Assembly (NCBI GenBank): GCA_048394785.1 | Contig: DBFJGL010000031.1 | Coordinates: 1 to 13,651, forward strand | Direction: 5' to 3' | DNA length: 13,651 nt | Source: DBFJGL01 sp048394785 | GTDB taxonomy: Bacteria > Bacillota > Clostridia > Christensenellales > CAG-917 | Shown here: positions 1 through 6,512 of the stretch, piece after piece | Layout: each line of letters opens with the position of its first letter | Position numbering within the stretch: position 1 is the stretch's first letter | The notes under the pieces: model-generated | What the model saw: only the letters and a program-made list of their open reading frames with translations | Told to the model about the DNA's origin: nothing | Database searches by the model: none | Position numbers and translations under genes: made by a program

Positions 1-20
1 GATATATGTTAATATAGCAA

Positions 21-80
21 CCGTGACTCGGGTGTTCCTCTGGCGGAGATACCGTTCAAGAACGCTTAGTAAACAGGAGG
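21..80 (+). promoter_or_regulatory. Structured rplS 5' leader (candidate L19 leader) with Shine-Dalgarno
   Basis: The non-coding stretch before rplS can fold. GGTGTTCC (31-38) pairs with GGAGATACC (45-53) around the loop TCTGGC, giving eight pairs (two of them G-U) and one bulged A at 47. A second, mutually exclusive pairing is GTGTTC (32-37) with GAACGC (60-65). A perfect AGGAGG at 75-80 sits 9 nt before the rplS ATG. Leaders upstream of rplS are known in Bacillota (the Rfam L19 leader family), where the ribosomal protein is thought to control its own synthesis. Membership of that family is my inference from position and foldability; no covariance search was run. The start of the leader and its promoter are not visible, and I could not identify the end of an upstream gene such as trmD in bases 1-20. 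Confidence 0.4.
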
Positions 81-89
81 TTAGTCATT

Positions 90-431
90 ATGAACATTAT
101 CGACACAATTGAAAGAGAAGGTATGAGACAGGATTTGCCCGAAATAGCCATCGGCGACCAGGTTAAGGTATTCGTCAAGGTTATTGAAGGAACGAGAGAA
201 AGAATCCAGAGCTACGAAGGCACCGTAATCGCCAAGAAAAACGGCGGTATCCGCGAAACTATCGTAGTTCGCCGCGTCACGTTCGGCGTGGGCGTTGAGA
301 GAACTTTCCCCGTACACTCTCCCAAAATCGACCGCATCGAGGTTGTAAGACACGGTAAGGTTAGACGTGCAAAACTGTATTATCTCAGAGAAAGAACGGG
401 CAAAGCGGCAAAGCTCAAAGAAGTCCGCTAA
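90..431 (+). CDS. rplS: 50S ribosomal protein L19
   Basis: This 113-residue protein is full length for bacterial L19, which sits at the 30S-50S interface of the ribosome and contributes to inter-subunit bridges. The family pattern is clear from end to end: an N-terminal helix (residues 1-17, with the acidic-hydrophobic segment DLPEIAIGDQVKV just after it), an SH3-like beta-barrel core containing RIQSYEGTVIAKKNGGIRET and the TFGVGVERTFPVHSP stretch, and a basic C-terminal tail with VRRAKLYYLRERTGKAAKLKE. The ATG at 90 is fixed by AGGAGG 9 nt upstream and by the match to the family N-terminus. The gene normally follows trmD; that gene would lie to the left of this window. The next gene begins 13 nt after the stop, so the two are probably transcribed together. 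Regulation may act through the folded leader. Confidence 0.98.
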   Translation: MNIIDTIEREGMRQDLPEIAIGDQVKVFVKVIEGTRERIQSYEGTVIAKKNGGIRETIVVRRVTFGVGVERTFPVHSPKIDRIEVVRHGKVRRAKLYYLRERTGKAAKLKEVR

Positions 432-434
432 GCC

Positions 435-439
435 AGAGG
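435..439 (+). promoter_or_regulatory. Ribosome binding site fixing the start of the 731-residue membrane protein
   Basis: AGAGG lies 5 nt before the ATG at 445. The same reading frame is open back to an ATG at 367 inside rplS, but that longer start would overlap rplS by 65 nt, has no upstream Shine-Dalgarno, and would put 26 charged residues ahead of an evident signal peptide. The site therefore supports 445. Confidence 0.7.
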
Positions 440-444
440 TATCG

Positions 445-2640
445 ATGAAAAAACGTATTTTTACGATAAGCGTAGTAGTGCTGGTACTTGTGCTGGCACT
501 ATTTGCGTTTACGGCGTGCAACAATTTCAGCAGTGAAGTTGGCGCGGAAATGCTCACCAACGGCAATTTCGAGGAATGGGACTCCGAGGCAAAGACCTTC
601 GGCGGTTGGACTTTCTATAAGGCGAACGACAGCGCAAGCTATTATATGGATCCGTCCAACGGCGAGGCGAACCACGACGACAGATGGCTCAGAATAAAGC
701 ACGGTTCGGCTTCGTTCTCTTATCTCTATCAAGAAGTGAAAGTCGACCGCAACGCGGTGTATGAAATTTCCGTCGACGTAAAAGTCTTATCCGACGTAAG
801 CGGCAGTCAGGAAGATTTCAAAGGCGCGTACGTCACCTTCCGCGAAAACACCGATTATGTGTTCGGCAATTACATCAAGAAAGGCGATTGGATAACCTAT
901 ACCGTGTACGTAAAACCGCAGAACACGGACTATCTCACGATATGTCTTGCGTTGGGCGCAGAGGGCGGCACGGCAAAAGGCGAAGTGCAATACGATAACG
1001 TCAGTATGCAGCGCGTAAGCGGAGCGCCTTCCGGCGAAACCGTCTATAACATCAAAAAAGCCAAAACCGTCAGATATTCGCAGAATGCGAGCGGCATTGC
1101 GTTCGTAACCTGCCTTACGCTGTTCGGAGCGGCGTTGCTTGCGGCGGCATATATTCTCATTCGCAGAAACTATGCGCAGGCAAACGCATTTATCAACTTC
1201 GACGGCACGTCGGGAGCGGCTGCACCTCTTGCAACCAACAAAAAGAAAGGCGGCTCCAAGGGCAGTGCGCTTGCGGCAAAAAATTGGTATGCCAATCCTT
1301 GGTTTATCGCCGCGGTTATAATGGTCGGCACCTTCCTCGTACGTTTGATTTTCCTGCTCACAATGTACGGCTTCGGCTCGGAAATGACCGTTCTTGCAAA
1401 CCTTGCAAAAAATCTCGGACTGAGCGGAGGAGTTGCCAACGCTTATACCAAGTTTGCCGAACAGCTCGCGTCGACCTCTCCGGGTACAATTTATATTCTC
1501 GCAATCATCGGCGCAATGGGGCAGAACCTCGATAATGCGTCTATATCCATACTCATCAGAATGGTAGGCGTGCTTGCCGATATGGCGGTCGTGGCAATGA
1601 TATATTTCTACGGCCGAAAATACGTCGGCGACAAACTCGCTGTCATTTTCTCCTCGCTTTACGCACTGCTTCCCGTTGTATTCGTAATGAGCGGACTCAG
1701 CGGTACGTTTGCAAGTCTTACCGTTGCGCTCACGATGGCGGCAATCATACTGATGGTTGAAAAGAAATTTATTCCGATGTTCGTCGTGACGGTGCTTGCC
1801 GCGGTGCTCGACATTCGTTCGCTCGCGCTCTCGCCGATAATGGTCGCGTATCTCGGATATATGTTCTATAAGGACGCCGATACCCTCAAAAAGGTTACCC
1901 CCAACAGAATACTGCTGCCTGTCGGACTTGTGCTCAGTTTCGTGCTCGCATACGTAATAACCATACCCGTGGGCATAAATCAGATACAGAGCGGTCAGCC
2001 CTTCTTCAACTTTACGGCAATCGCCAACACGGTGCTGAACAACAACATATTCTCCGAAAACGCGCTCAATCTCTACTCGATGGTCGGTATGAATATGCAT
2101 CTGACAAGCACCACCGTAAACGTGCTGAACATACTGTTTATTCTGGTGTTCGAGTTGTTTGTCGTGTCTCTGTATTTCAAGAACCGCAACAAGCAGGAAA
2201 TTCTGCTGCTCGCGTCCTTTACGTTCGCTGTGATAGCGGTGTTCAGCCTTAAAGTCGATTACACTTATCTGTTCCTCGCGCTCGCGCTGGGACTTGCGTA
2301 CGCAATGATAAGCGGCGACAAGAGAATATACGGCATACTGTCGTGCTATGCGATAATAAGCTTTATAGGCGTGGGACAGTTGATGAACAACAGCGGCTAT
2401 GTTGCCGCAACCTGCACGGGTTATTTCATCGACTTCGACTCCACGTCGCCCGAACTCATCGTGTTCAGCGTGATAGCCGTGCTTACAACGCTGTACTATG
2501 CGTACGTGACGTACTCGATTACAAACAACGGCAAGATTGTCGACATCAGACCTATGTACGATAAATTTGCGGCAGCACTCAAAAAAAGCGCGTCGACCGC
2601 AGTAGGCAAAGTCAAGTCCGCATTCAAAAAGGCGGAATAA
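445..2640 (+). CDS. Lipoprotein-type, polytopic membrane protein with a carbohydrate-binding-like domain and a GT-C-like region; function unknown
   Basis: I do not recognise a named family. The 731-residue protein begins with a lipoprotein-like signal (KKR, a hydrophobic stretch at 7-21, then FTAC with Cys25). Residues about 33-192 look like a secreted beta-sandwich: NGNFEEW near the start, GGWTFYKA, YLYQEVKV, YEISVDVKV, DWITYTVYVKP and a final YDNVSMQRV strand resemble carbohydrate-binding jelly-rolls. A first membrane helix spans about 216-239. A basic loop (241-283, with NKKKGGSKG) should be cytoplasmic, and about nine to eleven further helices run from 285 to 690. The start of this second part (NPWFIAAVI..LVRLIF, then GSEMTVLANLAKNLG and a TSPGTIY stretch) resembles the first helix and outer loop of GT-C membrane glycosyltransferases (Gpi18/PMT type). 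However, Glu313 occupies the place where a catalytic Asp is expected. The C-terminus is a basic tail. It follows rplS by 13 nt and ends before a strong terminator. A surface-glycan role is inferred only; it could be a non-catalytic relative. Confidence 0.6.
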   Translation: MKKRIFTISVVVLVLVLALFAFTACNNFSSEVGAEMLTNGNFEEWDSEAKTFGGWTFYKANDSASYYMDPSNGEANHDDRWLRIKHGSASFSYLYQEVKVDRNAVYEISVDVKVLSDVSGSQEDFKGAYVTFRENTDYVFGNYIKKGDWITYTVYVKPQNTDYLTICLALGAEGGTAKGEVQYDNVSMQRVSGAPSGETVYNIKKAKTVRYSQNASGIAFVTCLTLFGAALLAAAYILIRRNYAQANAFINFDGTSGAAAPLATNKKKGGSKGSALAAKNWYANPWFIAAVIMVGTFLVRLIFLLTMYGFGSEMTVLANLAKNLGLSGGVANAYTKFAEQLASTSPGTIYILAIIGAMGQNLDNASISILIRMVGVLADMAVVAMIYFYGRKYVGDKLAVIFSSLYALLPVVFVMSGLSGTFASLTVALTMAAIILMVEKKFIPMFVVTVLAAVLDIRSLALSPIMVAYLGYMFYKDADTLKKVTPNRILLPVGLVLSFVLAYVITIPVGINQIQSGQPFFNFTAIANTVLNNNIFSENALNLYSMVGMNMHLTSTTVNVLNILFILVFELFVVSLYFKNRNKQEILLLASFTFAVIAVFSLKVDYTYLFLALALGLAYAMISGDKRIYGILSCYAIISFIGVGQLMNNSGYVAATCTGYFIDFDSTSPELIVFSVIAVLTTLYYAYVTYSITNNGKIVDIRPMYDKFAAALKKSASTAVGKVKSAFKKAE

Positions 2641-2679
2641 AACAGTATAAAATATAACGATACGATTTATCGTAAAGTC

Positions 2680-2707
2680 AAAAAGCCGCGAGTTTTTCGC
2701 GGCTTTT
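2680..2707. terminator. Bidirectional intrinsic terminator between convergent genes
   Basis: AAAAGCCGCGA (2681-2691) pairs perfectly with TCGCGGCTTTT (2697-2707) around a GTTTT loop: an 11-bp stem with a GC-rich core and A/T-rich flanks. Read rightward, it ends in TTTT, 41 nt after the membrane-protein stop codon. Read leftward, it ends in a T-run (complement of A at 2680-2684), 9 nt after the penicillin-binding protein stop. One hairpin therefore serves both convergent units. The preceding TACGAT-tt-ATCGTA repeat (2661-2674) has too small a loop to count as a second terminator. Confidence 0.9.
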
Positions 2708-2715
2708 AAGTTGAG

Positions 2716-5010
2716 TTATAAATAATTTTTGATATACGCAGTCTTGCTTGACGAAGAAAACGAGGGATTAGGGCAGTCTGCGGTATAAGTTTCAACGGTA
2801 TATATAATTTCGCCGCCTATGCTTAAAGGCGAATGTTTTTTATTTACGCCGCCGTTATTTATCCCGCCGCCGTCCGTTTGTCCGCCCTTGATTTCTGCGA
2901 TCAGTCTGCGACCGAGAGCGTCGGTGCAAAATATCCTGTAATCGTAAATTTCCTGCGCTTCGAACGAAATGGCGACGCGACCGTTTTCTACGGCGAGCGT
3001 AAAGTCGCATTCGGGTACGTCGGTAAACAGCGACGGAGCGCGGGAGGGAGTGTTGTAAATCTTGAACACCTCCTGTTTTGCGTATCTGTCGGGGGTTTTT
3101 GCGTCGGCGGCAGTGACGATTTTAAGTTTGTGAGTGGTATACTCGTCCACATATTCCGTGACTACGCCCTCGGGCACGGCAAAATCGGAAGGTTTGCGGT
3201 CGTAATATACTCCTTTCCAAATGTTTGCGGCTTGTTTTGTGGGACGGCCGCCTCCCAACTCGTTCAGTTTGTCCGCACCGTGCCACACGCAAAGGGTATA
3301 ATCGGAGGTATAACTCACGCTCCACGCGTCGGTATTTTTTCCGTCCGCGCCCTCTACCGTGCCTGTTTTGGAAGCAATTTGAAAGGGCAGTACGGACAGA
3401 CTTTTCGCCGTCCCGTCGCGAACGGTATCGACAAGCGCTGACGTCATAATGTATGCCGATTGCTCGCTCATCACGCGCACGGGCGCGCCGCAGCCGTTTA
3501 GGAATTTCCGTTCGCCGTCGGTAACGTACTTTATATACGACGGCTCGCGCCGTTCTCCGCGGTTGGCGAAAGCGGAATATGCGGACGCAAGTTGAAGCGC
3601 GGTGACTCCTTTGGAAGTAGAGCCCAGCGCAAGCGAATAGTTTTTATCCGTTTCCGCAACGGGAATGCCGAAAGCGCTTAAATATTTTACGGCGGCGTCA
3701 AGTCCCGTATAATCGAGCGTTTTCACCGCAACGCTGTTCAGCGATTTTTTGATTGCTTCGCGCGGATTTGTCGCGCCGACGTACACGCCGCCGAAGTTAT
3801 GCGGAGCATAACCGTTTATGTCTACGGGCTCGTCGATGAACGGAGTAGCAAGCGTTATGCTGTCGCTGTCGATTGCAGGCGCATACACCGACAGCGGTTT
3901 CAATGCCGAGCCTGCCTGCCTTCTTGCGCCGTAACCGAGATTTGAAACGTGGGCAATCACCGCGCCGCTCGCGTTGTCCGTCATAACGCATTCTCCGCCC
4001 ACGCCGACAGCGGAATAGTTGTCGTCGTCATCAACGGAGCGCGCAAGCAAGTTTTGCAAATCAGAGTCGAGATTAAGCATAATTTTAAGTCCCGAGTTAT
4101 TCAGTTGGTACCTTGTGATATTCAATTTTTCCGTAAGTTCTTCGACGGCGCGCGCGATATAAAAATCAGCCGCTTTGCTTTTGTTATCGCCTCTGCAAAC
4201 GACAAGCTTCTCCGCCTTAGCGCGTTCGCACTCGTCTTCGTCGATATAACCTTGTTCGAGCATCAGGCTGAGTACGAGATTTCTGCGTTTTACGGCGTTG
4301 TCGGGGTGACGGTCGGGAGCGTATTTAGAGGGGTTTTTTACTATGCCTGCAAGAGTTGCGCACTCTGCGAGCGTAAGCTCGGAATAATCCTTATCGAAAT
4401 ACGCGCGCGCGGCGGATTTTGCGCCGTACGCGCCGTTGCCGAAATAAATGGCGGCGAGATACATCGCCATAATTTCGGATTTATCATACTCTTTTTCGAG
4501 TTTTCGCGCTATGGCAAGTTCTTTCAGTTTTCTCTCAACCGTTCTCTCCGAGTTCAGATGCGTATTTTTGACGAGCTGTTGCGTAATGGTTGACCCGCCT
4601 TCTCTGATTGCGCCTGCTTTGACGTTGTTTATAAGCGCGCCGCCCATACGCACTATATCGTAACCTTTGTGAGTGTAAAATCGCTTGTCTTCGAGCGCGA
4701 CAAACGCGTGTTCGAGGTGCTCGGGTACGCTGTCGGGAGAAATATAGTTATCCGTTTTGTAGTCGAGCAAATTTCCGTCGTTATCGTAAAAAGAGGGCAG
4801 AGCGGAAGCGGTGGGCAGCAGTGCCGCGTCCAGATTTACGCCGTCTGCCCATATGAAAAACGCCGCCGCGCCTATGCCTGCGACGACCGCAGGCAACAGA
4901 ATTGCTATTGCCAAAAGCGCGATCAGTCTTTTTTTGCGTTTCTTCTTTTTTATCAGCTTCTCTTCGTCGAAAATTACGGGAGAAAGCGGCGAATCAATAT
5001 TCTTTTTCAT
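2716..5010 (-). CDS. Class A penicillin-binding protein (bifunctional peptidoglycan glycosyltransferase / DD-transpeptidase, PBP1A-type)
   Basis: This 764-residue enzyme polymerises lipid II into glycan strands and cross-links stem peptides on the outer face of the membrane. A basic cytoplasmic segment (KKKKRKKR, 21-28) precedes one membrane helix (about 29-53). The GT51 domain covers about 75-270: EDKRFYTHKG (catalytic Glu107), GGSTITQQLVKN (138-149), RKLKELAIARKLE (160-172) and the YLAAIYFGNGAYG motif. The transpeptidase domain covers about 330-605: SALK (nucleophile Ser368, Lys371), SLN (423-425) and KTG (548-550). All catalytic motifs are intact. Beyond it lie about 150 residues with a beta-rich look, a Gly/Asn-rich hinge (709-722) and a Ser-rich end (751-756), whose role I cannot name. 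The ATG at 5010 has no clear Shine-Dalgarno (the preceding leader is A/T-rich), but the family-like N-terminus and the lack of a better start support it. It is transcribed away from miaB and ends at the shared terminator. Confidence 0.95.
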   Translation of the reverse strand: MKKNIDSPLSPVIFDEEKLIKKKKRKKRLIALLAIAILLPAVVAGIGAAAFFIWADGVNLDAALLPTASALPSFYDNDGNLLDYKTDNYISPDSVPEHLEHAFVALEDKRFYTHKGYDIVRMGGALINNVKAGAIREGGSTITQQLVKNTHLNSERTVERKLKELAIARKLEKEYDKSEIMAMYLAAIYFGNGAYGAKSAARAYFDKDYSELTLAECATLAGIVKNPSKYAPDRHPDNAVKRRNLVLSLMLEQGYIDEDECERAKAEKLVVCRGDNKSKAADFYIARAVEELTEKLNITRYQLNNSGLKIMLNLDSDLQNLLARSVDDDDNYSAVGVGGECVMTDNASGAVIAHVSNLGYGARRQAGSALKPLSVYAPAIDSDSITLATPFIDEPVDINGYAPHNFGGVYVGATNPREAIKKSLNSVAVKTLDYTGLDAAVKYLSAFGIPVAETDKNYSLALGSTSKGVTALQLASAYSAFANRGERREPSYIKYVTDGERKFLNGCGAPVRVMSEQSAYIMTSALVDTVRDGTAKSLSVLPFQIASKTGTVEGADGKNTDAWSVSYTSDYTLCVWHGADKLNELGGGRPTKQAANIWKGVYYDRKPSDFAVPEGVVTEYVDEYTTHKLKIVTAADAKTPDRYAKQEVFKIYNTPSRAPSLFTDVPECDFTLAVENGRVAISFEAQEIYDYRIFCTDALGRRLIAEIKGGQTDGGGINNGGVNKKHSPLSIGGEIIYTVETYTADCPNPSFSSSSKTAYIKNYL

Positions 5011-5021
5011 CTAATTTATTA

Positions 5022-5050
5022 TTGTTTTATCGGCTGTTTTTATGTATAAT
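5022..5050 (+). promoter_or_regulatory. Sigma-A-type promoter for the miaB-mutS-mutL-miaA operon
   Basis: TTGTTT at 5022-5027 and a perfect TATAAT at 5045-5050 are separated by exactly 17 nt, the optimum for the vegetative sigma factor. Transcription would start near 5057, about 30 nt before the miaB ATG at 5088. No operator-like repeat is obvious beside it. An upstream in-frame ATG at 5049 lies within the -10 box and so would not be transcribed. Confidence 0.75.
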
Positions 5051-5072
5051 GTATTCGTTGAATAATGCGCAA
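5043..5072 (-). promoter_or_regulatory. Candidate leftward promoter for the penicillin-binding protein gene, overlapping the miaB promoter
   Basis: On the minus strand, TTGCGC (complement of 5067-5072) and TATACA (complement of 5043-5048) are 18 nt apart, each matching the vegetative consensus only partly. Transcription would start near 5036, about 26 nt before the start codon at 5010. Its -10 box shares bases 5045-5048 with the rightward TATAAT. The call rests on position and a moderate match. Confidence 0.4.
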
Positions 5073-5087
5073 ACGGAAAGATTTGAA

Positions 5088-6431
5088 ATGAAATACAGAA
5101 TAATTACATACGGCTGTCAGATGAACGTACACGAATCCGAGAAAATCGCGGGACTTCTCGACGGTATGGGATATACCTGCGCGGCGGAGGGCGAACACGC
5201 GGACGTAGTGGCGTTCAATACCTGCTGTATCCGCGACACTGCGGAGCGGCGCGCGCTCGGCAATATCGGCGTGCTAAAAGGCGAAAAGAAGTTGCATCCC
5301 GATATGATAATAGCGGTGGCAGGGTGTATGACTCAGCAGGACGGCGCGGCAGACGGCATAAAAGAGAAATATCCTTACGTAGACATAGTGCTCGGCACAA
5401 GAAATCTGTCCGAGTTGCCCGGCGAGATAGAAAAGGTGCTTTACGACCGTGAAAACAGACGCAAAACCGACAAGCGTTACCGTCATTTTTCCACAGAAAT
5501 GCCCAACGATTATCTCAACGAAGACGGTTCGCTCGCGCGGCTGAGAACAAGTTATCCAAACGCTTGGGTTAACATCATATACGGTTGCAACAATTTCTGC
5601 ACATATTGCATCGTGCCGTATGTGCGCGGCAGAGAACTTTCCCGCCCTATGACCGACGTGCTTGACGAAGTAAGAGCGTGCGTCGATAACGGGTATAAGG
5701 AAATAACGCTTTTGGGGCAGAACGTCAACAGCTACGGCAACGACCTCTCTGACGACGCAAACTTTGCAAAACTCCTCAAAGAGATAGACAAAATAGACGG
5801 AAAATTCCGCGTCAGATTTATGACGTCGCACCCCAAAGATTTGACTGACGGCGTAATAGAGGCTATGGCGTCGTCGGATAAAATATGCGACAATCTGCAC
5901 CTGCCCGTGCAATCGGGTTCGAATGCCGTGCTTAAAGCGATGAACCGCCGTTACACGCGCGAACACTATTTTTCGCTTATAGAGAAACTGCGCGCGGCAA
6001 TGCCGAACATAGGCATAACCACCGACATTATGGTGGGATTCCCGACCGAAACCGAAGAAGATTTTGCGGACACGATGAACCTTGTCGAAACGGTGCGGTT
6101 TTCAAATGCGTTTACGTTTATATATTCGCCGAGAAAGGGCACTCCCGCAGCCGCAATGGAACAGCTTGGTTACCGCGTGAAACAGGAGCGCATAGGAAGA
6201 CTCATAAAGTTGCAGAACGGCATTACAAAACAGCTTTCCGACGCTTACGTCGACGGCATATACGAAGTGCTTTGCGAGGACGTATCGCCGAAACACGACG
6301 GTATGTGCGTGGGCAGGACGGAGAGCGGACGGTTGGTGACGTTCCCTGCAAGCAAGGATGAAATCGGCGAATTTATCAATATAAAAATAACTTCGTCGCG
6401 TTCGGCTTCGCTTTTCGGAGTGCGCGAATAG
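5088..6431 (+). CDS. miaB: tRNA-2-methylthio-N6-dimethylallyladenosine synthase
   Basis: MiaB is a radical-SAM methylthiotransferase that adds a methylthio group at C2 of i6A37 in tRNAs, giving ms2i6A; it acts in the cytoplasm on the product of MiaA. The 447-residue protein has the full architecture. The N-terminal MTTase domain (1 to about 130) carries three auxiliary-cluster cysteines: Cys10 (YGCQMN), Cys46 (NTCCIR) and Cys80 (AGCMTQ). The radical-SAM domain holds CNNFCTYC (Cys167, 171, 174) followed by IVPYVRGRELSRP, and then GQNVNSYG, HLPVQSGSN and TDIMVGFPTET. A TRAM domain occupies about 381-444. The QMN and VRGRE-SRP motifs favour MiaB over RimO or MtaB. The ATG at 5088 has GGAAAG 7 nt upstream and gives the family N-terminus. 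The frame is open back to 4902, but longer starts would run into the promoter and the divergent gene. It is the first gene of the operon; mutS follows after 81 nt with no terminator seen. Confidence 0.95.
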   Translation: MKYRIITYGCQMNVHESEKIAGLLDGMGYTCAAEGEHADVVAFNTCCIRDTAERRALGNIGVLKGEKKLHPDMIIAVAGCMTQQDGAADGIKEKYPYVDIVLGTRNLSELPGEIEKVLYDRENRRKTDKRYRHFSTEMPNDYLNEDGSLARLRTSYPNAWVNIIYGCNNFCTYCIVPYVRGRELSRPMTDVLDEVRACVDNGYKEITLLGQNVNSYGNDLSDDANFAKLLKEIDKIDGKFRVRFMTSHPKDLTDGVIEAMASSDKICDNLHLPVQSGSNAVLKAMNRRYTREHYFSLIEKLRAAMPNIGITTDIMVGFPTETEEDFADTMNLVETVRFSNAFTFIYSPRKGTPAAAMEQLGYRVKQERIGRLIKLQNGITKQLSDAYVDGIYEVLCEDVSPKHDGMCVGRTESGRLVTFPASKDEIGEFINIKITSSRSASLFGVRE

Positions 6432-6501
6432 CTTGCCGATAAATAATAAAAGTCGAATAATAAGCCGCAAAAGCACATAAAACACAGCTGTTCTTAAATT
6501 C

Positions 6502-6507
6502 AAGGAG
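6502..6507 (+). promoter_or_regulatory. mutS ribosome binding site
   Basis: AAGGAG lies 5 nt before the mutS ATG at 6513. The 81 nt between miaB and mutS are A/T-rich and otherwise show no hairpin followed by a T-run and no clear promoter, so mutS is most simply read from the miaB promoter. Confidence 0.8.
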
Positions 6508-6512
6508 CACAA

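Noticed and set aside
1..20. End of an upstream gene such as trmD
   Set aside because: Only a possible in-frame TAA at 10-12 is present; too few residues precede it to identify any protein.
367..444. An upstream start for the membrane protein inside rplS
   Set aside because: It would hide an obvious N-terminal signal peptide behind 26 charged residues and has no ribosome binding site.
787..2100. Long open frame on the minus strand (437 codons) within the unknown membrane protein gene
   Set aside because: It lies fully antisense to a well-formed membrane protein gene, its translation is rich in His, Arg, Cys and Tyr as expected of an antisense shadow, and it shows no domain motif.
2661..2674. 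TACGAT-tt-ATCGTA inverted repeat as a regulatory site or second terminator
   Set aside because: The two-base loop cannot close as a normal hairpin, and the repeat lies downstream of a gene next to a far stronger terminator; probably chance.
4902..5087. A longer miaB starting 62 codons upstream
   Set aside because: It would overlap the divergent penicillin-binding protein gene and span the best promoter; the added residues match nothing in MiaB, and 5088 has a well-spaced GGAAAG.
5274..5966. Minus-strand open frame of 230 codons inside miaB
   Set aside because: Antisense to a highly conserved gene, with no recognisable motif and a composition typical of a reverse-frame shadow.
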